From positions 17,033,242 through 17,097,241 of the forward strand of contig NC_089730.1 in the NCBI RefSeq assembly GCF_035083965.1: DNA of 64,000 bases, given 5' to 3'. Below are positions 63,596 through 64,000 of this stretch, one piece after another (positions within the stretch are counted from its first letter, which is position 1; each line of letters begins with the position of its first letter). Source of the DNA: Branchiostoma lanceolatum. Its lineage: Eukaryota > Chordata > Leptocardii > Amphioxiformes > Branchiostomatidae. The notes beneath the pieces are model-generated. The model worked only from the letters and a program-made list of their open reading frames with translations, made no database searches and had not been told where the DNA came from. The translations under genes and the position numbers were made by a program.

Positions 63596-64000
63596 GTGAC
63601 AAAATTGACGCCTAACTACATAAGGAGATTTAAGATCCTTATATTGGAAAATATATTAAAAAATTCGTGTCTTATATTTTTATGCGATGCGATAGATCGA
63701 CAAAAGCGTGATGCAGTTGAACTAATATATACTTAATGACACTTTAAAATCATCATAATCGTCATTATCAACCACTTTTCTTCCACGACGGAAAAGAGTT
63801 GGTCACTGCATGTCCAGTCAACTGATTTGTCCGCAAAGTTATTAAGAAAAAAGAAAATTTGGTTGCACGTTGCTATACCTCCAACGTCGTTCCGTGTATG
63901 GGGGCAGTATCCATATCCTTGATCTACAAATATCCGAAGGGCCACTACAAAATATCGCTACAGTAGGGGACTAGTCCACTGGTAGTGGTGTGTGTTCAAG
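63596..64000 (+). other. Intron of the kinase gene reaching the window edge
   Basis: After the donor at 63596 no further exon was identified before the right edge. The rest of the Nudix-like region and the true C-terminus lie outside. Confidence 0.5.

Overview
This is a gene-dense animal (metazoan) window with short spliced exons, GT-AG introns, tRNA-derived SINEs and many small foldback DNA transposons. The gene set, intron structure, death-domain adaptor-like gene and repeat landscape suggest an invertebrate deuterostome, most likely an amphioxus (Branchiostoma). That species call is inference. All exon models were built by eye from reading frame, splice sites and remembered family sequences; nothing was searched.

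Layout, left to right: an LRAT/PLAAT-like gene (minus, 1660-2622); TMEM203 (minus, 3871-4278) head to head with NDOR1 (plus, 14 exons, 5541-12757); a 39-bp minisatellite and a 0.67-kb DNA transposon; a uridine-cytidine kinase, UCK1/2 type (minus, 7 exons, 17669-23570), head to head with TMCO1 (plus, 7 exons, 24050-26730); DAXX (plus, 4 exons, 28485-34839); a six-cysteine single-pass membrane protein of the WBP1/VOPP1/Shisa-like class (minus, 37766-40725); fragments of a type II membrane protein gene (minus, about 42363-43080); a 3.27-kb DNA transposon with terminal inverted repeats of about 630 bp and a 5-bp target duplication (45082-48346); a death-domain plus SH2 gene (plus, 10 exons, 51112-55179); and a protein kinase with a Nudix-like C-terminal region that runs toward the right edge (plus, 57973-63595 and beyond).

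The housekeeping part holds two divergent gene pairs (TMEM203/NDOR1 and UCK/TMCO1). As I recall, both are also head to head in human, which points to very old bidirectional promoters. The accessory part on the right is the most novel: a death-domain/linker/SH2 adaptor lies 2.8 kb upstream, on the same strand, of an active-looking kinase fused to a long region ending in a Nudix-like fold. I know of no standard vertebrate gene with either architecture. A signalling role, possibly in immunity, is a reasonable hypothesis but not shown by the sequence. No retrovirus-like or Polinton-like element was recognised.
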